This document shows, in pieces, positions 48,223 to 57,900 of a stretch of DNA of 64,000 nt. Both the position numbers and the translations under genes were made by a program. Under the pieces are notes generated by a model. It ran no database searches. It was given only the letters and a program-made list of their open reading frames with translations, and was not told the DNA's origin. This DNA is from Daphnia carinata (taxonomy: Eukaryota > Arthropoda > Branchiopoda > Diplostraca > Daphniidae): contig NC_081332.1 in NCBI RefSeq assembly GCF_022539665.2, positions 2,699,884 through 2,763,883 on the forward strand. Reading direction: 5' to 3'. Each line of letters opens with the position of its first letter. The stretch's first letter is position 1.

Positions 48223-49290
48223 GTTCGTTTCGGGAACGAAACAATTTTTGAAGACAAAAAGAAATTAGAGGAAAAAAATTGATGGATCTCAACTAAAAAA
48301 AAAAAAAAAAAAAAAAAAAGGAATAATTTCTTCAGTCCCATTTTCACTGAAGAGATGCAAACCAGGAAACAAAAACAAAAAAAAAACAAAAAAAAACAAT
48401 TGCTGTGCACAATTTTGACATTCTTTTTTATCTTGCAACTAATTCTTTGACTGTTTAACCTTATACTATGATAATGCATAATTATGGGTGTACCTCATTC
48501 ATTAATCCCTATAATTCTTATTGAGAAACACTTGACAGTTATCTACAGAGCTGCATGATGTACTAAAAGAATTTTTTTCAGGGCTTGTTAGGTCACCTGA
48601 AATCAATCAGCAGGTGTTTCACCAATCGTCATGAAAATATCTATCAATCCATCAACATATTTACTTTTAAATCGTAATGATTAAGGCCAGTGAAAATGAG
48701 AAACAAAAATGAAAAAATGTATTGTACAGTACGTTGCCATCTGATTTGTTGAAGCTGTGATGATGCCTGAGAACAAGAAACAAACACACGCTACACATTA
48801 TTTTACTATTGCAAATATATATATAATCTTTAATTTATATCCCCTTCCCAACAGTGTGTCTTACGTCATACCCGATTTGCATTATTTCATTCTTACTTTG
48901 TGTTTCTTCTCTTGTTCATTCAATGTTACTACACAATCAAATATACAATTCCGATCGCGCGCCAGTCAATAGGTTTGCGGAACAGCTGGTGGCCCCCAAG
49001 ACGTGAATTATTTCACCTTCTTGCTTTGACAGTTTTCGTGTTTTTTCTCTTTTTTTATTTGATCCCAGTTTCACAATATTTGAAGTATCACAGTCACAAA
49101 AGCTGTTAGAGACGGAAAAAAAAGCACAAAAACTGTAAAAAAAAAAAAAAAAAAAAGAAAAAATCAACCAAACAAACAAGAAAAGGTTATTAACAGTTGG
49201 TACGTTGTACAATTAATCAGCTGGAAATGTTTACGGTTGGCGAGAAGAGAAACAAGAGAAAGATTGCAGAATAATTGTATCGTTCTCTAT
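48223..49290. other. 3' flank between the receptor and the PH-PDZ gene
   Basis: About 1 kb, AT-rich, with A and T runs; it contains the 3' UTRs of two convergent genes. No clear AATAAA follows the receptor closely. On the minus strand AATAAA at 49059-49054 could serve the PH-PDZ gene. Confidence 0.4.
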
Positions 49291-51422
49291 TCAAACGAGG
49301 AGGTAATCCTTGTAGCCTCGAATGCTCTTGATTTGTTTCTTGAGTAATTTCACGAATTCGGTCGGCTGGATGAGAATACTGACAGCCTTGCCGACGGCAT
49401 TGAGCCGATCACGTGCCTCGCCTTCCTTGGAGCAAAGATTCAGTGGCCGGCCATTGATTTCAGTCAGAGTCCAGGAGCAAGACATTGGTGACGTCGACGA
49501 CGCAGAAGAGGACGACATTAACGGATTCATGGCTAATGGCGGGACGCCCTGTTGCGCTGCCAATCCACCTGCTACAACTTCGCGGATCTCGGCACCTCCG
49601 CCGGCTTCCGTAACGATCCCGAGACTTTGACCTTCGGCCTCGCGTCGTAGGTGAAACACCCGACCAAAAGGTATTCGTCGAACTATAAATTCAATCTTGA
49701 ATCCAACTGAGGATTAGTTTAGTGTCACGAATCAAGTAGTATACGAGATTTACCTGGCCGGAAGATTCATTCTTGATCAACCGATTGACGTCAATAGAAG
49801 ACGAGACATTGCAATGGCTGACGCGCATGATTTGATCTCCTATGTGGAATACGTTGTACAACAATGGCTTCTCTTTTTGCCTCCATCCGGCCACCCTGTA
49901 AAGATTTCAGCAGGTGATGAGTAACATTTCGGAGAAACAAATGAAAGACGACAAGCTACCAAACGGTGCCGAGGGCGTCGATCAAAGCTATGGTATTGAG
50001 ACAGTCCCTCTTTTTCAGAATGATGCGAACGCCAGCTGGATGTTGCATTTCCATACGCAGACGGGCGACTTGACGCTCTTTCAGCGAATAACCCGTATCT
50101 CCACCTGGGCCGTGGTTGGCGTTGACCGGCTGCAGAGCTGCGCCGTTCGGTTGATGGCTGGACGGAGTCGGGCGGAACAGAGGACTGCTGTGTCGCGTGC
50201 CAAGCGGATGGTGGGAACTCGAAGGCTGAGGGGTTGAGGCAGCAAAAAGTGGCGGTGGCCTAGGTAAAAGAACAAGACCCCCCTCTCGTCCCCCGCGGCC
50301 AGGCGCCGGTTGTAGCAGTAACGGTGGAGGAGGAATCGATCGTGGCATCGGGTGAAGATGTTGATGTTCTTGCCCCATGCTCATCGTGCGTCTCAATCCA
50401 TCCCGCGTTCGTTGTTGCCCATGAACAATGTGCTGTGTGAGCGGATGGAGGTGATGAGATGGTGTCCGGACGACCACCCCGTGATCACCTGGTGCGACAG
50501 GTAATTCGGGAAGCTGCCTACCACTGTGTAGTCGATGGCTAACAGCAGCAGGAATAGGCGACGTCGTTGGGGCAGAGGCAGCTGCAGGGGTAGAATTAAA
50601 TATGGCTTCGTAGCTATTTTCTATTTCGATGGATTCTCGTAATGAACTGGGAGCGCTGGCGATGCGAACACGAGTCGAAAACATGCTGGGCGGTGCTGGA
50701 GCGGCGTTCGAGTCGAGGATGAATACTGGATCATCTAATATGTCTTCGTTAACTGAAATGACGGTAACGTGTGACGCAGCGGCCTCTTCGGCGACAGTCG
50801 TCTGAACTGTTGTGACCTGCGATTCAACGGTATCGGCGTAAAGGACGTCCACAACTTGCTGCTGATCGGAACGTGTTTCATTCCTGCTGGCTGGTGGAAG
50901 TGGAAGGGGCGAATTGGGATCTCTGGTCGATGAATGGCTGGCGTTGGGCGGAGGTTTGGCAGCTTCGGGCAGAGGAGAATAAAAGTTCTCTTTCGGTTCG
51001 AGCACACCAATGTCGCGAAGACGGTTTCTGAGGACGTCCACCCATTCATTCATCTGTTCTCGAGATGAAGCACCCAGCCGAAGAACAGTGCACTCTCGAC
51101 AGGTAACAACAAACTCAAAGGTGTCACCTTGGACAGCGATTGAGTGTGACACATGCATGCAGTGGACCAGCGAGGTGGCCCACAGTGGCTGGTGTGATGG
51201 TGTGGCTTTGGGTTCTGTGTAGAACTCCAGGAATGGCTGGATGTCATCGTGTATGCAGAAAAGGGCCCACAAACGTTCATACTTTTTACCAAAGAGGAGT
51301 CCTCTTCTGTCACCGGGGAACGAAACACCCTTGAGCCAGCCTGCTTTGTAGACTTCTCTCACAGAGAAGGGTGGAATGTTTTGTTGAACTGGGGGATTAG
51401 CTTCCCCATTGCTGTTTGCCAT
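49291..51422 (-). CDS. PH domain plus tandem PDZ-like domain scaffold protein
   Basis: Three minus-strand coding exons, 51422-49960, 49895-49754 and 49695-49291, giving 669 residues. A PH domain occupies about residues 24-135 (AGWLKGVSFPG start, MNEWVDVLRNRL as the C-terminal helix). A proline-, serine- and histidine-rich linker of about 320 residues follows. The end holds two PDZ-like folds: one from GVRIILKK through NVFHIGDQI to QIEFIVRR, split by both introns, and one from LGIVTEAGG through WTLTEINGRPLN to AVSILIQP. The third-exon start was fixed by phase and by the IEFIVRRIPFG strand; a nearer TATAG acceptor would break the frame. The protein should bind phosphoinositides and peptide C-termini, acting as a membrane scaffold. 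The 5' UTR is spliced: an acceptor lies 4 nt before the start codon. I cannot name a vertebrate orthologue. Confidence 0.82.
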
Positions 51423-51426
51423 TCTT

Positions 51427-52011
51427 CTGAAAAATATACAAAACTTTAGTAATGTGCAATTGTAATCCGTAAACTGATTTCTTGCAATACCGCTACTACT
51501 AAAGAAAACCGATAACCTGATTCCGATAAACAAGTGTGGTCATGTCGCATGCGTCACGCAAATAATAACAAAGCAAAAACCAAACCGGGTACCTACGAAG
51601 CTGTTGAAGACCCACAAGTGATGGTTCCTCACAGAACAATGTCAAACAACGGCATGGTTGCAAAACAATGAGATTCCCATAAGTCGTAACTCGACATCCG
51701 GAATTTTCTCTTCTTTTTGTTTGGACGTTTGTGAAACCAAACAACACCGATTTCTTGATCCACTTTCCTTTTTGCAGACAGATTTTTCCGCCATCTGATA
51801 GTTTCCTTTAGAACTAATCCAGTTCACTAGCAGCCGACGTCGCATTTAAAAAATAGAGCACGGCTAGCGTGGGCGCCTGAAATCTTCTTAGAAGCAGGTG
51901 GCTATTCGAAGGGAAACGTAATTTTAAAACATTTAAAAGTTTTAAAGGTAAATAAGAGTTTTTTTTTTATTCGTCTTTTTGTCAACGAGAGATTAGAACA
52001 ATTATTTTGAC
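51427..52011. promoter_or_regulatory. divergent promoter region of the PH-PDZ and aminopeptidase genes
   Basis: About 585 bp between two start codons pointing away from each other. It includes the 5' UTR intron of the PH-PDZ gene (acceptor at 51427). No TATA box is well placed on either side, as is usual for housekeeping pairs. Confidence 0.45.
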
Positions 52012-54052
52012 ATGAGCTGCCATGACAATTTAGATCTTCCGCTGCTCAGCTTGGGAAGTGATTACAAAGTAGAACATTACATGTTGAGATTGACTTGTGA
52101 CGTAGAACAGCGATGTTTTAGCGGTGAGGTTTATGTGTTTATCGAGCAAGTTGGGTCAGGGTCAACCCTAACTTTAGATTTAAAAGATCTACACATTGAT
52201 ACAGTTGAAGAAGTGAATGCCGATGAGGAAGAAGTATCAACCCTCTTAGATAGTTTTGACAAACGGAAGAGTAATGAATTGTTTATTTATTGGACTTCAA
52301 AGAAAGAGAGACAAGCATTAAACCCAAGCTTGGAAAGTTGGTGTATCAAAGTTGAAAACCTCCAAAAGAAAAAAGCTGTTCTTTGTTTTACTTACCGAAC
52401 AAAGCCAGAAGGTAGTTCAGTGTCCTGGTTTCTTGATGACGATGGGAAATGTTGCTGCCTTACTACAGGAAGCTTAGTCAACAATAGATCTCTCTTTCCT
52501 TATCAAGATGCACCAACACTGATGGCTACCTGGCAGTTATTATTGCAAGTGCCCAGTGGTTTCGTTGCAACTACTACTGGTGATGACAGAGGATTTTTAA
52601 CCGATATGGGCATTTATTTTTACACATCTATGCTACTACCACTGTCTACATTTGCTCTTGCAATCGGAAAATGGAAACGTGAAGAGATCCCTTTTCATTT
52701 GGAATCGAAAACACCCGATGATAGAATAATAGAATGTCGACATCCGTATTACCCTTGCCCTTTCGCCCATTCAGACTTTGCTGGTCCTGAAATCCCTTGT
52801 CAAATGTTCTATTCGAATTCCTGCGATCCATCGCTATTTAAGGATTACATTCCTTCTTCGATTGAAGCCATATTTCACATCTTGGGAAGACATGTTGTCC
52901 CGAAACTGGATTTTGTAATCATGCCTCGGTCAGTGACTTGTCTTGGATTCGCTTCTCCGGGATTAATTTTGATCTCGCCCAGTATTCTTTACGGCCATTC
53001 ACCAATGTTGGCTAGACTAGGCCATGAAATTAGCCACTCTTGGTTCGGCATTAATATCGGGCCTAAAAATTGGAATGAAGAGTGGATCAGTGAAGGCTTT
53101 GCAACGTTCATGGAGGTAATTTTTTTAAATGATTTTTTAAATCGTATTTTCGCATTATTTCGTATTCGTTTTTTTTTTGTTATAGGATGTGGTCGACTTG
53201 AAGATGTCCAAATTTGCTCGTCGAAGTGAACTCATGGAGCTGAAAGCAATTAATCGATATCAGATTCTAAAGTCGGACTGTCAGAATGTGGATCCGTTTC
53301 TTCAAAGTGTCAGTTCATTGAATCCGGAAACTAATGTTGTGATCAATGGATTGCATCGGGATAAAACAGTCTCGCAAATACCCTATCTAAAAGGTTATTT
53401 TTTCCTAGTCCAATTGGTCAAAATTGTTGGCTTAGACCCCCTCCTGGTAGCTCTGAAATGCTATGTTGAATATTTTCACGGTTGTTTGATAACAACAACG
53501 GAGTGCGTCGATTTCTTTTGTCATCAGTTTCAGCAAAAGGAAGAGATTCGTCATCATTCCCAGCTTTGGCTGTACAATTCATCCTTGCCCGAATGGAAAC
53601 CTGAATTTTCCACCATGAACATTCTTGATGCACAAGTCACTCAACATCTTGAATATTGGAAGCGGCCAAGAGGAAATCCACCTTTATTTCCTTTTGCCCA
53701 AGCCATGCCTGATCAAGTGCTTGCTTTATTGGATCGCTTATTGGAACAAGAAAGCAAGTTGATATCCGCGAAAAGCGTGCGCCTTCTTATGGGTCACTAC
53801 GAGCCTCATTTAATTAATGCGGATACGCACCATCGAGCTTGTGAATTGATTGTTGCCCAGCAATGTGCTAGGCTATTGCCAATGGTTCGCGAGTTTTTAC
53901 TGCAGCATCCGGCCATGGGCGCTTATCTTTACGGAGAACTTGTCCACACTAATCGTCCCCAGTTTCAGACCGTTGCTAGGGAAACGTATCTTCACCTAGA
54001 AAGCAAATTGGACACCAATTTCAAAACTATTATAAGAGACCTTATCTTCTAG
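52012..54052 (+). CDS. AOPEP: M1-family metallopeptidase, aminopeptidase O-like (AOPEP)
   Basis: Two exons, 52012-53115 and 53186-54052, giving 656 residues. The zinc site HEISHSWFG...SE is a complete HEXXH-X18-E (motif begins near residue 340). The upstream exopeptidase loop reads LGFASPGLILISPSIL, which matches the LGMASP form of aminopeptidase O instead of the GxMEN of most M1 enzymes. The N-terminal part is the beta-saddle domain of M1 peptidases and the C-terminal 250 residues are all helical, as in the LTA4H/RNPEP/AOPEP subgroup. AOPEP removes N-terminal residues, Arg preferred, and has been linked to angiotensin III cleavage in mammals. There is no signal peptide, so the enzyme should be cytosolic. 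The start ATG is preceded by TTTTGAC and an upstream stop. The 70-bp intron falls right after the zinc-site Glu exon. Confidence 0.92.
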
Positions 54053-54059
54053 CGACTGA

Positions 54060-54065
54060 AATAAA
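54060..54065 (+). terminator. polyadenylation signal of the aminopeptidase gene
   Basis: AATAAA begins 8 nt after the aminopeptidase stop codon. Cleavage 10-30 nt downstream would end the transcript at about 54075-54095, just before the next gene's start codon. Confidence 0.6.
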
Positions 54066-54112
54066 TATGTATTTATCTTTAATCTTTCATTTTGTGTGTT
54101 GTTTCATTTAAG

Positions 54113-54891
54113 ATGGTCAGCGCCTGGTATATGGACGACTCTGATGAGGATCAGCGTTTGGATCACCAGAAAAACCCACCCCAACCGGTTGACATGAAAG
54201 ATCTAGTCACGCTAACTGGAGTCCTTTACTGGAAGGTTAGTATTATTATTATTATTGTTTTCCTCTTTACAGCATGGTCAATCTTGTTGCTTTAACTCGT
54301 TTCAGCTAAACCTCGATTCTTATGAGGAAGACGGTGTACTTGATAAAATCAAGAAAGATAGAGGTTATACCTACGAGGATGTTATCGAAATTTCACCCGA
54401 GAAATTGCCCAATTACGAAGAAAAGGTATAAGGCATCCTAACTGTCATAATTTTATTGAAAACGCTAATTTCATTTTTAAAAACAAATGATATAGTTAAA
54501 GATTTTCTTCTCGGAGCATTTGCATACTGACGAAGAAATTCGTTTCGTATTGAGTGGATCCGGCTTCTTCGATGTGAGAGACGCCAAAAATGATAGCTGG
54601 ATTCGCATCAAAGTAGAAGCTGGTGATTTACTCGTTTTGCCGGCTGGCATTTACCATCGTTTTACCCTGGATTCCTTGGTTCGTTATTGCGTCATTTGAT
54701 TTTTCTCTTAGTCTCCATTCATTCAACTTAATTCAAACGGTTTATAATTCTGTAATTTTTTTTGGACTTACCCGTAGAACTATATCAAGGCCAAGCGTTT
54801 CTTTGTTGGTGAACCAATCTGGACACCATACAACCGACCAGCTGATGAAATGCCTGCCCGCCGTGATTATCTGGCATCCGTCCGAGCCTAA
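54113..54891 (+). CDS. Adi1: acireductone dioxygenase (ARD, methionine salvage)
   Basis: Four exons, 54113-54235, 54306-54425, 54496-54678 and 54778-54891, giving 179 residues, the same length as human ADI1. The cupin metal ligands are His89, His91, Glu95 (HLHTDEE) and His135 (PAGIYHRF). Other family marks are [12 protein letters not shown] at the start and [19 protein letters not shown] near the end. ARD converts acireductone plus oxygen to 2-keto-4-methylthiobutyrate and formate with Fe(II), or to an off-pathway product with Ni(II). The third-exon donor follows TTG, giving LDSLNY where the human protein has LDEKNY. The start codon is only 60 bp after the stop of the aminopeptidase on the same strand, and a TTTCATTTAAG acceptor-like string touches the ATG. 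Confidence 0.96.
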
Positions 54892-55411
54892 CTGACCAAG
54901 TGATACTTATCTTTATTTTTCTATAATATCAGTAGATTTAATTAGCCCTAATTGATCATGTAATACTCTCCTTACTGCTGTTATTGACTGGTTGCTACAC
55001 TGGTCTTTTATTCTCCAATTAAAATTTGGCTCAAAAGCAACGTGTCAACCTTCTAGAATCGACGGGCATTTGATTCAATGCCAATTTTTGAGAATTGAAG
55101 GAGGTCGTAGCCAAAAAAAAACAAAATTGTGAAAGTTACATATAATTGTTGCCTGAAAAGCCGCTCTCAGCAGATTGAAAACCAGATTATTGGCTTCTCA
55201 AAATTTTGCTACTAATGGAGCGAACAAAAAAACCTTTTAGAGGTTGAAACAATTGACGTTTTATAGTAAATTTTATTTTTATTTAAAGAGTTAACAATGA
55301 TTAGATACCGCCTCAACGAATGTTTAAGTATGCAGCCTAGTTGTGCGTCGAGGTCATGAGAGCGTCCAAATACTATTACTATTTTTTATAGTTTTGGTTT
55401 TGCACGACAAG
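54892..55411. other. intergenic, AT-rich
   Basis: About 520 bp of 3' flank after the dioxygenase and upstream DNA of the small gene at 55412. No ORF or motif of note. Confidence 0.5.
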
Positions 55412-55829
55412 ATGGCTATCTCTCGCAAAAAGATGTACCTTGAAAGAGCTCTTGCTGCGCGTCAAACAATTCCATCAATCGTTCCAGCGGTTAGCCAAAA
55501 TACCTATATCCTTTTCTAATCTTTTTGAATCAAGAATCCAACAACTTGAAGCGAAACGTGTTTCATTTTTTTTGTTCCTAACCAGACAGCTTTTTTAATG
55601 GCGGAAGTTATTGCAGGTTTAACCTACTTCCGTGAGTACAAACGCAAGTGGCAGAAAACAAAAAGTGGGAAATGCGTAACCGCTTTCTTTTCTTCATTTA
55701 GTCCTGCATTTGACGACTAAATGCGGCCATTTTTTCTCCGTCAGGATTTCCAAACGTCTCGTAAATATCGTCTTCGAGTCTAGAAAATTTAATGAGATGC
55801 AGATAAGGTGCTTGGAAACAATGCGATAA
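55412..55829 (+). CDS. probable small spliced gene, about 83 residues, one predicted membrane helix
   Basis: Model with three exons, 55412-55489, 55586-55631 and 55702-55829. Both introns have good signals: GCG/GTTAGC to TTCCTAACCAG, and TTCC/GTGAGT to a pyrimidine-rich TTCATTTAG. Phases fit (0, then 1). The protein begins MAISRKKMYLERALAARQ, then has a long hydrophobic segment (from PSIVPATAFLMAEVIAG on, about residues 20-45), then a basic tail. If the second intron is kept, translation ends at 55720 with a 70-residue product sharing the first 41 residues. I recognise no family. A further donor-like GTAAAT occurs in the last exon, so the gene may extend. It was too fragmented to show as one open frame; transcript data are needed to settle it. 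Confidence 0.42.
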
Positions 55830-57900
55830 TTACATAGAAAAGCAACACGTACATGTTTCGCTACATCAAGAGCTAAATTTGGATCCGGGATGTAGTTGAC
55901 TCATCTGCATCGAAAGATGCTGGGTTTGTTGCCGTGTGAGGGTGCAGTCAAGTCGCCAGACGCGTTCTCCTCTCCAGGTTATTCCTCCGCTTCCAAGGAC
56001 GGTAATATTTTCGTGCTTTAACAAAAGAATAATACTTTCTTTTTACATTTCTGTTTTGTACACAATTTATTTCAGAGGGAATAATGACTTCAAAGTTTTT
56101 TCAACCACAGCAAGTGTTGGAAAAATGCCAGAGGGAAAATGATGTTTTCATCCAACGTATGTAATGGGAAATCTGTTGGCCGTGTGTTGCATATTTGCAC
56201 CTGTTGACCGGTCGGAAAATGACATTGTAGGAGTAATGGTAACATCGTACTTTAATCTTCTGGCAACTCTATAATTTTGGTTTACAGGCCGTTGTTTAAC
56301 GTTCATTGCCAAATGCCGGCCTTGGAAATCCTTTAATGTTTCGCAAAGCTTAAGCTAAGCAGTCAACAAGTATGGGCCACCGTTGGAACGATTTGCTAAG
56401 CTTCTTATAACCAGAGTTGAGTCTATTTCCTTGTCTCCAAAGTTTCCTTTCCCAAGGACGCTTTGAATGACCATTTCAAGCTAGCGGGCACCTTGGCCAG
56501 TCACACACAACCAAACAACCTTTCCTTTTTATCTTCCAATTCGCCGTTTCTGGCATACTTAAACGAAAGTGATGGTGTGTGTTGTATTGCAACGACCTCG
56601 ACAGAGACGCATGTTTTTATTAACAGAAGAGCTACGCCCAAATTTTATTTGCCTACTTTCCAGTGTATAATGATGCTGATTTAGGGAAAAGGAGAGGCTG
56701 GCAGTACCGTCCTTTCCTTTATGCGTTCATTACGAACATTTTTACATGAGAAGATGTGATCAATCGTTGGGCGTTCATGCGGCGAAACGCAAAAAAATCG
56801 AGTGAATTACGTAGAAAGTGAGAATTGAAGTTAGTGCTGACTCAACGGGAGCGCGGCAAGTACGTATTTTTATGTTCAAATAACGAGATTCTTTATTTAG
56901 AAAATTGTCGAGCAATGGGCGTCGTTCTGCATCAATTTGCCAGTTAACGTTGGAGAAAATTTCTTTCTTTGCTTTCGTCATCGTTTTCGCAGCTGCCGCA
57001 TTAGCACCCCTGCTGAAATGAATGTTTTCATCCTCCTTCCGACGCCCTTTTTCGGATTATTTGTATTTTAGAGATTCTGGAAGGTATCAAAAGAAGTGGT
57101 ACAAGTGTTGTTGGCCTGCGGAGGTGAGGGGGAGGCTTCGAAAGTGGGTCATTGGCCTAACGGGGGTTCACATCGGCTGGTCTATACCAGCTGCCTGCGT
57201 CGAAGTCCCCAAGTTGAGCTCCAACTCTCGTCAAGACTCCACGTGTTTTGTGTGCGTGTACGTCATTCGTTCACGCAGTGCAGTCGAAGCTTGTTTGCTT
57301 AATCGTAGTGATACATCCGTGACATTCCGCGCATTGAATCACAAAAGAAATCGTTGACAGTAATCGGACCCAGTTCTGGTATTCCAAGACATAATTTGAG
57401 AGCCCTACTTTTGTGTTTAACCGACTGGCCTAAATTCTATCGCGTACCAATTGCTTAGTGAACTAAGATTTCGTTCGTTCAAACAATTCCCCCGTTAGAA
57501 TTTCGATATTGAGGGTACCTATTTCATGGGAGGTCGACTTGCCTTGTGTTTACATAGGAAAATGTCGTACGATAATTGAAGCCGTTTTTCAGCCTTTCAA
57601 ACAGCTGACTGAGAGAAATCGCCGAGTTTAACACAGAGAGTGAAAGTCATGCGAGTGTGTACAGGGAGTGGAAGAGGCCAGTGAAAAGTGAAAGAGTCGA
57701 GTTTCCTTTAATTCAATTCTTGCGCAGACACACGCACCCACTCACACTCCGAAAAAGGTGGCGAGAATTTTAATATAGAAGCGACAGGCGAACTTTTGGC
57801 TGGCCTTGACTCTGCCCACATTTCGTTTTCTACTGAACAGACGTCTTTTATTCTCCCACAATCAGCAAGTGACTCGGGAAAAATCTCACCACCATCAAGA
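55830..57900. other. intergenic, upstream region of the LRR gene
   Basis: About 2 kb without supported coding sequence; the ORFs of 68-111 codons lack protein-like features. The last 300 bp, rich in AG and CA words (57600-57900), are likely promoter and 5' UTR of the LRR protein. Confidence 0.45.

Noticed and set aside
49696-49753. TATAG acceptor for the last PH-PDZ exon
   Set aside because: It shifts the frame and removes the PDZ-like sequence; the ATTCAAG acceptor before 49695 keeps phase 0 and restores the strand IEFIVRR.
56463-57357. ORFs of 68-111 codons between the small gene and the LRR gene
   Set aside because: No family motif, no signal peptide, no fitting splice partners and unbalanced composition.
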